Part shown: in pieces, positions 16,705-26,125 of the stretch
Numbering within the stretch: the first letter of the stretch is position 1
How the letters are laid out: each line of letters begins with the position of its first letter
Source: Pseudonocardia alni
Lineage (GTDB): Bacteria > Actinomycetota > Actinomycetes > Mycobacteriales > Pseudonocardiaceae
Direction of reading: 5' to 3'
DNA length: 64,000 nucleotides
Assembly (NCBI RefSeq): GCF_002813375.1
Contig: NZ_PHUJ01000003.1
Location: 3,410,001-3,474,000, forward strand
Program-made: the position numbers and the translations under genes
Notes under the pieces: model-generated
What the model was told of the DNA's origin: nothing
Database searches by the model: none
The model's input: the letters and a program-made list of their open reading frames with translations, nothing else

Positions 16705-17769
16705 ATGACCAGTACCGACCCGACGAAGGTCGACCGCGACGACTCCGAGAAGGAGAAGGTCGCCCGGGCCGCCGACCCGCAGACCCCCGTCGTCCCGGAC
16801 GCCCCCGACGACGCAGGCGCCCCCGAGGGCCACGAGGCCGACGCGGCCCCCGCCGCCGAGCACGCCCCGCACGTGCCGATGGACCCGTCCGAGCGCACCA
16901 CCGCGATGGTCGCCCGCGGCCTGCTCAAGACGATGCGCCCCCGCCAGTGGGTGAAGAACGTCCTGGTCTTCGCCGCGCCGTTCGTCAGCGGCCAGCTGTT
17001 CGACGTGCCGATCCTGATCGACTGCCTGATCGCGTTCGTCGCGTTCTCGCTGGCCGCGTCCGGCGTGTACCTGGTCAACGACGCGCTCGACGTCGAGGCC
17101 GACCGGGCGCACCCGACCAAGCGCCGCCGCCCGATCGCGTCCGGCATCGTCCCGGTGCCGCTGGCCTTCGTCGCCGCGGGCGTGCTGTTCGCCGGGGCGA
17201 TCGCGCTGTCGTTCGCGGTGACCTGGCAGCTGATCATCGTGCTCGCCGTCTACGTGGCGGTGCAGCTGTCCTACTGCCTGTGGCTCAAGCACCAGCCGGT
17301 GCTCGACATCTGCATCGTCGCCTCCGGCTTCCTGATGCGCTCCATCGCCGGTGGCGTGGCCACCGGCATCCCGCTGTCGCAGTGGTTCCTGCTGGTCACC
17401 GGGTTCGGCTCGCTGTTCATGGTCGCCGGCAAGCGCTACGCCGAGATCAACCTCGCCGAGCGCACCGGGGCCAAGATCCGCAAGTCGCTGGAGAACTACA
17501 CGGCGTCCTACCTGCGCTACATCTGGTCGCTCTCGGCCACCGTCATGATCGTCATGTACGGGCTGTGGGCGTTCGAGATCCGCGAGGACCACAACTCGGT
17601 GTGGTCGGTGCTGTCGATCGTGCCGTTCGTGATCGCGGTGCTGCGCTACTCGGTGGACGTCGACCGGGGCACCGGCGGCGAGCCCGAGGAGATCGCGCTC
17701 GGCGACCGCGCGCTGCAGGTCCTGGCGCTGGCCTGGATCGCGATGCTCACCCTGGCCGTCTACAGCTGA
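16705..17769 (+). CDS. ubiA: Decaprenyl-phosphate phosphoribosyltransferase (UbiA family)
   Basis: Predicted 354 residues. An acidic Pro/Ala-rich cytosolic N-terminus of ~65 residues precedes a UbiA-fold membrane domain with eight to nine helices. The first Asp motif is NDALDVEADRAHPTKRRRP (NDxxDxxxD), and a second acidic site lies near AGKRYAEINLAERTG. The enzyme joins phosphoribosyl pyrophosphate to decaprenyl phosphate, the committed step to the arabinose donor for arabinogalactan. It resembles Rv3806c. ATG 16705 lies four bases after the phosphatase stop. Confidence 0.93.
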   Translation: MTSTDPTKVDRDDSEKEKVARAADPQTPVVPDAPDDAGAPEGHEADAAPAAEHAPHVPMDPSERTTAMVARGLLKTMRPRQWVKNVLVFAAPFVSGQLFDVPILIDCLIAFVAFSLAASGVYLVNDALDVEADRAHPTKRRRPIASGIVPVPLAFVAAGVLFAGAIALSFAVTWQLIIVLAVYVAVQLSYCLWLKHQPVLDICIVASGFLMRSIAGGVATGIPLSQWFLLVTGFGSLFMVAGKRYAEINLAERTGAKIRKSLENYTASYLRYIWSLSATVMIVMYGLWAFEIREDHNSVWSVLSIVPFVIAVLRYSVDVDRGTGGEPEEIALGDRALQVLALAWIAMLTLAVYS

Positions 17770-17783
17770 CGCCGGCCGCCACC

Positions 17784-17816
17784 CGGGCCCGGCTCCCCGC
17801 ACGGGGGCCGGGCCCG
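17784..17816. terminator. Terminator hairpin between convergent genes
   Basis: CGGGCCCGGCTCCCC and GGGGGCCGGGCCCG form a 14-bp stem with one G-T pair between the end of ubiA and the end of galE. There is no U-tract. Confidence 0.65.
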
Positions 17817-17838
17817 CGGTGTGTCGGCGCCCGGCGTG

Positions 17839-18783
17839 TCAGCGCCCGGTGTGCCAGGCCCAGGTGTGCGCGAGGCCCTCGGCGAGCGGTGTCGGCGCGG
17901 GCAGGCCGAGCGCGGCGATCCCGCGCGACGGGTCGAGGCAGCTGCGGCGCAGCTCCCCGGCCCGGGCCGGGAGGAACTCCGGCGCGAACGCCTCCGGGGC
18001 GAGCCCGGCGATCTCCCCGATCGTCGCGGCCAGCTCGACGACCGTGGACTCGGTTCCGGTGCCGACGTTGAACACCTCGCCGGCGAGTTCCCCGGCCGCG
18101 AGCCGGTCGGCCGAGGCGAGCGCCGCCCGGGCGACGTCGCCGACGTAGAGGAAGTCGCGGGTCTGGCCGCCGTCGCCGAACACGGTCGGCCGCAGCCCGG
18201 TGCGGGCCCGGTCGCAGAACAGCGAGACGACCCCGGCCCCGCCCGCCGGGTGCTGGCGCGGCCCGTAGACGTTCGCGAAGCGCAGCACCAGCGCCGGGAG
18301 GCCGTGCGCCCGCACGAAGAACCGGGTGTAGCGCTCCGCGGCGAGCTTGCTCATCCCGTACGGCGACTCCGGCTCGGCCGGCTCCGCCTCGGTCGTCGGC
18401 AGGGGGGCGCCGTCGCCGTAGATGGCGCCGCCGGTGGAGCAGACGACGACCGCGCCCGCGCCCGCGTCCCGGGCCGCCTGCAGCACGCTCAGCGTGCCGA
18501 GGACGTTGACCGAGGCGTCGTGCACCGGGTCCGCCATCGAGCGGCGTACGTCGATCTGGGCGGCCAGGTGGAACACCGCGTCCGGGCGGTACTCCGCGGC
18601 CAGCGCGGTGAGCGCGGCGGTGTCGCGGACGTCGAGCTCGGCCACCGTGACACCCGGGGCGAGGTTGTCCCGGGTCCCGGCGGAGAGGTCGTCGACGACG
18701 AGGACGTCGTCGCCGCGGGTGAGCAGGGACTCGACCAGGGTGGAGCCGATGAAGCCGGCTCCACCGGTGACGAGTGCGCGCAT
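17839..18783 (-). CDS. GalE-like NAD-dependent sugar epimerase
   Basis: Predicted 314 residues. An extended SDR fold with the NAD motif TGGAGFIG at the N-terminus, the YxxxK catalytic pair (SPYGMSKLAAE), a Ser in VVCSTGGAIYG, and a sugar-binding arginine region (GDGGQTRDFLYVGDVARA). It likely interconverts UDP-glucose and UDP-galactose or their N-acetyl forms. Its position beside a DUF6541 protein, DUF2304 and polyprenyl-phosphate GT2 resembles mycobacterial Rv3634c, where the route leads to galactosamine. ATG 18783 has GGAAGG upstream. Confidence 0.88.
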   Translation of the reverse strand: MRALVTGGAGFIGSTLVESLLTRGDDVLVVDDLSAGTRDNLAPGVTVAELDVRDTAALTALAAEYRPDAVFHLAAQIDVRRSMADPVHDASVNVLGTLSVLQAARDAGAGAVVVCSTGGAIYGDGAPLPTTEAEPAEPESPYGMSKLAAERYTRFFVRAHGLPALVLRFANVYGPRQHPAGGAGVVSLFCDRARTGLRPTVFGDGGQTRDFLYVGDVARAALASADRLAAGELAGEVFNVGTGTESTVVELAATIGEIAGLAPEAFAPEFLPARAGELRRSCLDPSRGIAALGLPAPTPLAEGLAHTWAWHTGR

Positions 18784-18858
18784 ACCTGCCTTCCTCCGGG
18801 GCGGACGGTGTGTGCACCCGGCTGCGCGCACACGGTAACCGCGGCTGCCCGGGGCGCC

Positions 18859-20895
18859 TCAGCCGGTGGAGCGGGCGGGGCCCGCGCCGCAGGCGGTGAT
18901 CCGGTAGAGCGTGCTGCCGCCCCCGGAGAGGACGGGCTCGAACCCGGGTGCACGGTCGATCTCGGACAGTCCGGGGTAGGTGTCGGCCCGCGGGTCCCAC
19001 GGCCACCAGGTGACCGGGCCGTCGATGACGTAGCCGACGCCGGTGGCCCGCAGGGCGGGACAGACGACGGGGTCGCGGGCGACGTCGTGCAGCCGCATCC
19101 GGACCAGCTCCTGGTCGGGCGTCCAGGTCCCGGACAGGTGCGGGAAGAGCACCTGGCGCCCGGTCAGCGGGTACAGCAGCCCGTTGCCGGTCCACGGGTT
19201 CGCCGCGACGACGGCACCCGGTGCGGTCGCCCGGCCCGCCGCCTCCAGGAACTCGCGCTGGCCGGGCTGCAGCACCCGGCCGGTCTCGTAGCGGTAGGCG
19301 TCGGCGATCACGGCGGCGTGCACCCCGATGCGGAACCCGTCGGTGAGCAGGACCAGCGCCGCGGCGAGGACGGCGACGGCCGGGACGGTCAGCAGCCGTC
19401 GTCGCTCCGGGGTGGTCTCCGCCCGCCGCAGCGCGGTCACCGCCCGGACCACCAGGCCGGCAGCGCCGAGCACGCCCAGCGTCGCCAGCGGCACCCCGGT
19501 GATCGGGACCATCGCGGCGAGCCGGTGCGAGTCGTTGTACCAGGCCCCGGTCAGCGCGGTGACCAGGTCGCCCTCGCGGGCCACGGCGAGGGTGTAGAGC
19601 AGCGCCGAGGTCAGGTGCGCCGGCACCAGCCACGCGGTGCGCGCGTGCCGCAGAGCCAGGACGGCGCCGACCACGACCAGCACCGACACCACGACCAGCT
19701 CGGGCCGCTTGTTCGTCCCGTTCCACAGCACGCCGGTCAGCGCCTCGCGCGCCCCCATCGAGGCCTGCCAGTCGAACGCCCGCACGCCGTCGAGGTAGGG
19801 CGACCACGCCAGCAGCCAGACGGTGCCGGCGACCGCGGCCAGCGCGCCCGCGGGGGCCAGGGCCGCCGTGGCGAAGCGGCGCCGGCGGACCTGCCGGACC
19901 GTGGTGATCGCGGCCGCGACCACCAGGGGGGACAGGCCCAGCACGAGCAGGCTGACCGCGGCGTTGGGGTGCGCCAGCGCCAGAGCGGGGACGGCCGCGG
20001 CCCCGAGCAGCAGCGCCCGGAACCGGCCGACCGCGCTGTCGCGGGTCAGCCCCAGCACGGTGACGACGGCGGCCAGCCCGGCGGGCACCAGCGCCAGCCC
20101 GAGCAGGTTGGGCCACAGGACGCCCCAGTTCAGCAGCAGCCACGGCATCGCGGTGAACGCCGTCGCGAGCACCGGGGTGACGAGCAGGGCCCCGGCCCGG
20201 CGCCCGACGACCTGGCGGACGAGCAGCGTGCACGACAGCGGCCACACGACGGCCGCCGCGGCGAACGCGGCGAGGTTCGACGCGGCCGGGATCGACGCGC
20301 CGGTGCCCGCCACGACGAGCGAGACGACGTCGTGCCAGGCGGCGGGGTAGGCCGAGGGCCGCCCCGGGCTGTTCAGCTCACCCAGCGTCAGCGACGACGC
20401 GTCGCCGGTCTGCACGATCCGGGCGACCGCGCTGTAGTGGTAGATCGCGTCGTAGGTCGGGGAGATCGCGTCGACGGGCCCGAACGCGAGCATCACGGTC
20501 AGCCAGCCGATCGCGATGGTGACGGCCGTCCCGATCGCCAGGGCGATCCCGCCGAGCGGGCCGTCGGGTCCCGCGCGCAGCAGGAACGGCGGACGGTCGC
20601 CGGGGTCCCCGCCGGGCTCGGCCCGGTCCCGGCGCACCCGCCGGACGGTGGCGCTCACCGCGGCGCAGAGCAGCGCGAGCACGGCGGTGGCGCCCAGCAC
20701 CGGCCACGGTCCCCACGGCACCCCGGCCCGGCCGGCCAGCACCGCGGTGGTCGCGATCAGCGCGACCGACACCAGCGGCCCGGCGCCCCAGCAGACCGCT
20801 CCGCGCAGTCCCGCGGCGCGGGTGACGAGTGCCCCGGGCAGTACGCACCACGCCGCGGTCACCAGTGCCACGGGGACGGCCTGGGCCCACGTCAT
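18859..20895 (-). CDS. DUF6541-type GT-C-like membrane protein, copy 1
   Basis: Predicted 678 residues, with about 11-13 membrane helices and a large outer C-terminal domain. An early loop holds DAISPTYDAIYHYSAVARI with candidate catalytic acids. Then come LWPNLLGLALVPAGL, LAHPNAAVSLLVLG, a GAWYNDSHRLAAMVP loop, and a C-terminal Cys-containing domain that ends near RITACGAG. The fold suggests a GT-C glycosyltransferase using a lipid-linked sugar; that is inference. Two paralogues lie at 44661 and 47012. Here it adjoins galE and the DUF2304/GT2 pair. Confidence 0.8.
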   Translation of the reverse strand: MTWAQAVPVALVTAAWCVLPGALVTRAAGLRGAVCWGAGPLVSVALIATTAVLAGRAGVPWGPWPVLGATAVLALLCAAVSATVRRVRRDRAEPGGDPGDRPPFLLRAGPDGPLGGIALAIGTAVTIAIGWLTVMLAFGPVDAISPTYDAIYHYSAVARIVQTGDASSLTLGELNSPGRPSAYPAAWHDVVSLVVAGTGASIPAASNLAAFAAAAVVWPLSCTLLVRQVVGRRAGALLVTPVLATAFTAMPWLLLNWGVLWPNLLGLALVPAGLAAVVTVLGLTRDSAVGRFRALLLGAAAVPALALAHPNAAVSLLVLGLSPLVVAAAITTVRQVRRRRFATAALAPAGALAAVAGTVWLLAWSPYLDGVRAFDWQASMGAREALTGVLWNGTNKRPELVVVSVLVVVGAVLALRHARTAWLVPAHLTSALLYTLAVAREGDLVTALTGAWYNDSHRLAAMVPITGVPLATLGVLGAAGLVVRAVTALRRAETTPERRRLLTVPAVAVLAAALVLLTDGFRIGVHAAVIADAYRYETGRVLQPGQREFLEAAGRATAPGAVVAANPWTGNGLLYPLTGRQVLFPHLSGTWTPDQELVRMRLHDVARDPVVCPALRATGVGYVIDGPVTWWPWDPRADTYPGLSEIDRAPGFEPVLSGGGSTLYRITACGAGPARSTG

Positions 20896-21023
20896 CCCCG
20901 GCTCCGCGCGTCGTCGATCGGCAGCCGCATCCGGCGCACCCTACGAGCGTCGTGCCGCAGGCCGTGACGCGCGGCCGACGTGTCACCGTCTGCGACCGAT
21001 TCGTGACCCGCGCGGATCGTCGC

Positions 21024-21512
21024 TCAGCTCCCGGTGGAGCGGGCCGTCCCCAGCTCGTCGGCGGATGCGGTGGCGGCGGGCTCGGTGGCGGCGGGCCGGT
21101 GGCCGTTCGTCGTCGCCTGCTGCTCCAGCGCGGTCAGCCGCTGCTCCAGGTCGTTCTCCCGCCGGGTCAGCTCCGCGTCCCGGACGGCGATCTGGCGGGC
21201 CAGGTTCGTCAGGTGCTGGCTGATCTCGCGGTCCCGCAGGTAGGTGTTCAGCATGCCGAACACGAACGCGACGACGAGCAGGTAGACCAGCAGGTCCGTG
21301 CCACGGCCGATGCCCACCGCCCGGGCCAGGTAGGTCAGGTCGTCGGGGCGCAGGACCGCATAGATGTTCAGCACGATGAACGCGCCGAAGGCGATCCGCT
21401 TGCTCGCCCGCACGCCGACGCTCTGGCCGCTGCGCACGAAGTAGACGAGTGCGCCGACCGCGGCGGCCAGGAGCAGGATCTGCAGGATCACGGTGTTCGC
21501 CTCCTGGGTCAT
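21024..21512 (-). CDS. DUF2304 small membrane protein
   Basis: Predicted 162 residues: three N-terminal hydrophobic segments (VILQILLLAAAVGALVYFV, IAFGAFIVLNIYAVL, DLLVYLLVVAFVFGMLNTYL), then a coiled-coil-like tail (QIAVRDAELTRRENDLEQRL) and a disordered end. It overlaps the upstream GT2 by 4 bp (ATGA). In mycobacteria the equivalent small membrane partner (Rv3632) raises the activity of the polyprenyl-phosphate sugar synthase Rv3631. The same role is inferred here. Confidence 0.85.
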   Translation of the reverse strand: MTQEANTVILQILLLAAAVGALVYFVRSGQSVGVRASKRIAFGAFIVLNIYAVLRPDDLTYLARAVGIGRGTDLLVYLLVVAFVFGMLNTYLRDREISQHLTNLARQIAVRDAELTRRENDLEQRLTALEQQATTNGHRPAATEPAATASADELGTARSTGS

Positions 21513-22186
21513 CGCTGTCGTACCGACAGGTCGAACAGGATGTTCACCCCGTTGAACAGCGACTGGCCCTTGGATCGTGAGTACTCGGTGTAGCGGATCG
21601 TGACCGGCACCTCGCGGATCCGCCACGACGACCGGGCCAGCGACGCGACGATCTCCGACGCGTGCGCCATCCCGTTCATGGTGATCCGCAGGTCCTCGGC
21701 GACCGCCCGGTTCATGGCCCGCAGCCCGTTGTGGGCGTCGGTGAGCTTGAGCTTGCGGCTGGCCGGGGACAGCGCCGCGACGGTGCGCAACACCAGCCGC
21801 TTGAGCGGCGGCACCGGCTCGGTCGACTCCAGGAAGCGCGACCCGAGGACGACGTCGGCCTCGCCGCTGCGCAGGATCGCGGCCATCCGGACGGCGTCGG
21901 CGACGTCGTGCTGGCCGTCGGCGTCGAAGGTGACGATCCGCTCGGCGCCGCCACGGAGCGCGTAGTCGATCCCGGTCTGCAGCGACGCGCCCTGCCCGAG
22001 GTTGATCGGGTGCCGCACCAGGTGCGCGTCGGTGCCGGCGATGCGTTCGGCGGAGGAGTCCCGGCTGCCGTCGTCGACGCACACGACGTTCGGGAAGGCC
22101 GTGCGGATCTCCGCGACGACGTCGGCGATGACGGTGTCCTCGTTGTACACGGGGACCACCACCCAGGTGCCGGTGTCGGCGACCAC
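21509..22186 (-). CDS. Polyprenyl-phosphate GT2 glycosyltransferase
   Basis: Predicted 225 residues, a soluble GT-A domain similar to dolichol-phosphate-mannose synthase. It has VVVPVYNED at the start, the acidic nucleotide-binding VVCVDDGSRD, the metal-binding TFDADGQHD and a downstream acceptor loop DAHNGLRAMNR. It would load a sugar, perhaps N-acetylgalactosamine, onto a polyprenyl phosphate at the inner membrane face. The GTG at 22186 has GAGGGAG upstream; GTG 22204 is an alternative. It sits with DUF2304 and GalE as in Rv3631-Rv3634c. Confidence 0.9.
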   Translation of the reverse strand: MVADTGTWVVVPVYNEDTVIADVVAEIRTAFPNVVCVDDGSRDSSAERIAGTDAHLVRHPINLGQGASLQTGIDYALRGGAERIVTFDADGQHDVADAVRMAAILRSGEADVVLGSRFLESTEPVPPLKRLVLRTVAALSPASRKLKLTDAHNGLRAMNRAVAEDLRITMNGMAHASEIVASLARSSWRIREVPVTIRYTEYSRSKGQSLFNGVNILFDLSVRQR

Positions 22187-22302
22187 GTCCCACTCCCTCG
22201 TCACTGACCGGCGGCCGTCCACCGCCGCACCGCAGAGGCTATCGGTCCGGGGACCCGGGCCGTTCGACGGTGGGTCACGATCGACGCGAAGGTGATGTTC
22301 CG

Positions 22303-22308
22303 TACCGT
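22303..22308 (+). promoter_or_regulatory. -10 hexamer of a leaderless promoter
   Basis: TACCGT is followed by seven bases and the ATG at 22316. Confidence 0.55.
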
Positions 22309-22315
22309 TCGTGAC

Positions 22316-23317
22316 ATGGACCCGAGAACGCTGCTCGAGTTGATGCTGGCCGATCTGGACAGCGCGCCGGAGCTGTACCGGCCGACGGACTTCTGGCGGA
22401 CCGGTCTGGAGAAGGTGGTCGCCGACCTGCGGGAACGCGGGTTCGCGGAGTTCCGCAGGCACCCCTCGGCCACCTACTTCTACGCCCCGCAGTACGCGCC
22501 GGTGTCCCGTCCGGCGGCCGCTCTGTCGCGGGCGTTCGGTCTGGTGGGCGGCCCCGGGACGCTGCTGCGCGAGCGGATCGACCAGGTGCCCGTCGCCCGG
22601 GCCCACCACGCCACGGTGACCGCGCTCGATCCCGCCGACCGGTCGCCGTCGCTCGCCGGGTTCAGCGAGTCGGCCGCCGGCGCCCCGGCCGAGCAGCTGG
22701 TGTTCGACGGCCGCCGGTTCAGCCGGTCGTCACTGAACTACCTGCGCGGGCTGGTCATGCTCAAGCGTGCCGTGCCGGACCTCGACGTCTCGACCGTCCT
22801 GGAGATCGGCGGCGGGTTCGGCACGCTCGGCGAGATCCTGCTGTCGGGCAACCCCGGTCTGCGCTACATCGACGTCGACATCCCGCCGGTCGCCGCCGTC
22901 GCCACGCACTACCTGCGCGAGGCGCTCGGGCCGGAGAAGGTCCTGGACTACGCGGCCACCCGCGAGCGCGAGAAGATCGTGATCGACGAGCTGGAGCAGC
23001 CGGCGACGGTGCTCTGCTCCTGGCAGCTGCCCCGGCTCACCGGGACCGTCGACCTGTTCGCCAACTTCATCTCCTTCCAGGAGATGGAGCCCGACGTCGT
23101 CGCGAACTACGCGAGCCTGGTCACCGACCTGGGCGCCCGCTGGCTGCTGCTGCGCAACTCCCCGACCGGCAAGCGAGGAGTCCGCGAGCCCATGCTGCGC
23201 CACCGCTACCTGGAGATGTTCGACCGGTTCGAGCTCGTCGACTCCGACGCCGGGCTCTACGGTCAGGACTCCGAGGGCACGGTGTCCGAGGTGATGGTGC
23301 TCGCGCGGCGCTCGTAG
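22316..23317 (+). CDS. Putative sugar O-methyltransferase
   Basis: Predicted 333 residues. The N-terminal ~130 residues are helical and of unknown fold. The central part shows the SAM-binding motif VLEIGGGFGTLGEILL (~160) and the following acidic strand YIDVDIPPVA. The layout matches the putative sugar O-methyltransferase family found in surface-polysaccharide loci. Ten bp downstream is pseI, so it may methylate a nonulosonate-containing glycan. The acceptor is inference. The ATG at 22316 is fixed by the leaderless promoter. Confidence 0.85.
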   Translation: MDPRTLLELMLADLDSAPELYRPTDFWRTGLEKVVADLRERGFAEFRRHPSATYFYAPQYAPVSRPAAALSRAFGLVGGPGTLLRERIDQVPVARAHHATVTALDPADRSPSLAGFSESAAGAPAEQLVFDGRRFSRSSLNYLRGLVMLKRAVPDLDVSTVLEIGGGFGTLGEILLSGNPGLRYIDVDIPPVAAVATHYLREALGPEKVLDYAATREREKIVIDELEQPATVLCSWQLPRLTGTVDLFANFISFQEMEPDVVANYASLVTDLGARWLLLRNSPTGKRGVREPMLRHRYLEMFDRFELVDSDAGLYGQDSEGTVSEVMVLARRS

Positions 23318-23320
23318 GGT
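23315..23320 (+). promoter_or_regulatory. -10 hexamer overlapping a stop codon
   Basis: TAGGGT uses the TAG stop of the methyltransferase as its first three bases and ends seven bases before the pseI ATG. pseI may therefore be expressed alone as well as by read-through. Confidence 0.5.
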
Positions 23321-23327
23321 GGCGCGC

Positions 23328-24386
23328 ATGCGCACCCCGGACCCGATCGAGATCGGCGGCCACCGCGTGGGCCCCGGCGAGCGACCGTTCGTCATCGCCG
23401 AGGTCTCCGGCAACCACAACGGCTCGCTGGAGCGGGCGCTGGAGATCGTCGACGCGATCGCCGGCACCGGGGCGCAGGCGGTGAAGTTCCAGACCTACCG
23501 CGCCGACACGATCACCATCGACGCCGACGGCCCGGCGTTCCGCATCCGCGACGACCACGGCCTGTGGGGCGGGCGGAACCTGTACCAGCTCTACGAGCAG
23601 GCGCACACGCCGTGGGAGTGGCACGAGCCGCTGTTCGCCCGGGCCCGTGAGCACGGGCTCGTGCCGTTCTCCTCGCCGTTCGACCCGACGGCGATCGAGC
23701 TGCTGGAGTCCCTCGACGCGCCGGCGTACAAGGTGGCCTCGGCCGAGCTGGTCGACCTCCCGCTGATCCGGGCGATGGCCGCGACCGGCAAGCCGATGGT
23801 GATCTCCACCGGGATGGCGACGCTGGCCGAGATCGACGCCGCCGTCGCCGCCGCCCGGGAGGGCGGTGCGACGCAGATCGTGCTGCTGGCCTGCACCGCC
23901 TCGTACCCGGCGGACCCGGTCGACGCGAACCTGCAGACGATCCCGGCGCTGCGCGAGGCGTTCGGCGTCCCGATCGGGCTCTCCGACCACACCCCGGGCA
24001 TCGGGGTACCGGTCGCCGCGGTGGCGCTCGGCGCGGTCGCGATCGAGAAGCACGTGACGCTGCAGCGCGCCGACGGCGGCGTCGACTCCGACTTCTCCCT
24101 GGAACCCGCCGAGCTGGCGTCGCTGGTCACCGAGACCGACGTGGCACGACGCGCGATGGGCCCTGCCCGGTTCGGCCCGCGCGAGTCCGAGCGGGACACC
24201 CTCGCGCTGCGCCGGTCGCTGTGGGTGGTCGCCGACGTCGCCGCGGGGGAGCAGGTCACCGCGGACAACGTGCGGTCGATCCGTCCGGCCGGTGGCCTGC
24301 ACACCGACACGATCGGCACCGTGCTCGGCCGGACCTTCACCCGCGACGTCGCCCGCGGCACCCCGCTGACCTGGGACCTGATCTGA
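23328..24386 (+). CDS. pseI: Pseudaminic acid synthase-type sialate synthase
   Basis: Predicted 352 residues: a NeuB-type TIM barrel (~1-275) followed by an antifreeze-like SAF domain (~290-352). The start RPFVIAEVSGNHNGSLERAL, the loop HTPWEWHEPLF typical of PseI, SSPFDPTAIELLE, IGLSDHTPGIGVPVAAVALG, and VAIEKHVTL are visible. It condenses phosphoenolpyruvate with a six-carbon amino sugar to give a nonulosonic acid. The remaining Pse genes lie at 32042-36485. ATG 23328 follows a leaderless element. PseI is preferred over NeuB because of that loop and the other genes. Confidence 0.9.
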   Translation: MRTPDPIEIGGHRVGPGERPFVIAEVSGNHNGSLERALEIVDAIAGTGAQAVKFQTYRADTITIDADGPAFRIRDDHGLWGGRNLYQLYEQAHTPWEWHEPLFARAREHGLVPFSSPFDPTAIELLESLDAPAYKVASAELVDLPLIRAMAATGKPMVISTGMATLAEIDAAVAAAREGGATQIVLLACTASYPADPVDANLQTIPALREAFGVPIGLSDHTPGIGVPVAAVALGAVAIEKHVTLQRADGGVDSDFSLEPAELASLVTETDVARRAMGPARFGPRESERDTLALRRSLWVVADVAAGEQVTADNVRSIRPAGGLHTDTIGTVLGRTFTRDVARGTPLTWDLI

Positions 24387-24395
24387 GCGAACCGC

Positions 24396-24399
<4 letters not shown>
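24383..24399. terminator. Short convergent hairpin
   Basis: CTGAGCG-AAC-CGCTCAG forms a 7-bp perfect stem that overlaps the stop codons of both pseI and the convergent Old Yellow Enzyme gene. Confidence 0.45.
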
Positions 24400-25520
<1,121 letters not shown>

Positions 25521-25577
25521 GAGGCACTCCTGAGGGGTGGGCCGTCCAGGCACGTCGGCGGGTCCGGGCGGAGGCGT

Positions 25578-25613
25578 CAAATGGTTCTGATCAAAGATAC
25601 ATATGGCTCCGCG
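25578..25613. promoter_or_regulatory. AT-rich divergent control region, candidate Rrf2 operator
   Basis: An island of low GC in very GC-rich DNA lies between the Old Yellow Enzyme and Rrf2 starts (AAATGGTTCTGATCAAAGAT then ACATATGGCTCC). ATGG(T/C)TC occurs twice in direct orientation and TGATCA is a palindrome. A TACGCT at 25653-25658 may be the -10 of the regulator gene, giving a 26-base leader with a GGGAGG site. Confidence 0.45.
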
Positions 25614-25684
25614 AACTGCAACAGTGACCACCACCTTTTCGGGCGCGACGGGTACGCTGGCGGCCCGGGACGGGAGGTGAGGTC

Positions 25685-26125
25685 GTGCTGGACATCCGGT
25701 TCTCCAGCGCCCTGCAGGCGATGCTGTACCTCGCCGCCGCGGCTGAGGGCGACAGTCCGACCGTCAGCTCCGGACGGCTCGCCGAGGCACTCGGCACGAA
25801 CGCCAGCGTGGTGCGCAAGCTGCTGGTGCCGCTCGGGGTGCACGGCCTCGTCGAGTCCAGCAGGGGGCGCAGCGGGGGTGCCCGGCTCGCCCGGCCGGCC
25901 GGGGAGATCACCCTGGCCGAGATCTATCGCTGCGCGGTGGGGGAGAAGCCGCTCTGGGCGTGCCGCCCGGAGAGCGAGCACGTCTGCCCGGTGACGACGA
26001 ACGCCGCGGAGTACTTCGCCCGGCTGACCGTCGAGGTGGAGGGGGCGGTGCTGCAGTCGCTGGGGTGCCGGACCCTCGCCGACGCGCTGCGCGAGATGCG
26101 GGGCCTGGACCGCGCGGCGCCCTAA
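25685..26125 (+). CDS. Rrf2 family transcriptional regulator
   Basis: Predicted 146 residues. A winged helix-turn-helix (~20-75) with SGRLAEALGTNASVVRKLL as recognition region and a wing SSRGRSGGARLARPA. Three cysteines follow (WACRPESEH, VCPVT and LGCRTL), as in Rrf2 proteins that bind an iron-sulfur cluster or sense thiol stress. It likely represses or activates the divergent Old Yellow Enzyme gene, linking it to an electrophile or redox signal. GTG 25685 has GGGAGG upstream. The 3' end overlaps the convergent hydrolase by 4 bp. Confidence 0.92.
   Translation: MLDIRFSSALQAMLYLAAAAEGDSPTVSSGRLAEALGTNASVVRKLLVPLGVHGLVESSRGRSGGARLARPAGEITLAEIYRCAVGEKPLWACRPESEHVCPVTTNAAEYFARLTVEVEGAVLQSLGCRTLADALREMRGLDRAAP

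Noticed and set aside
17821..17850. Two 15-bp near-identical units (GTGTCGGCGCCCGGC, GTGTCAGCGCCCGGT)
   Set aside because: They partly overlap the galE 3' end and look like local low-complexity duplication with no further copies.
17821..20967. A 1,048-residue open frame opposite galE and the first DUF6541 gene
   Set aside because: It is the GC-rich shadow of the minus-strand genes: Arg/Gly/Pro-rich with no recognisable domain.
22187..22204. GTG 22204 as the start of the polyprenyl-phosphate GT2
   Set aside because: The GTG at 22186 has GAGGGAG at good spacing, whereas 22204 has no ribosome site; the longer start remains possible.
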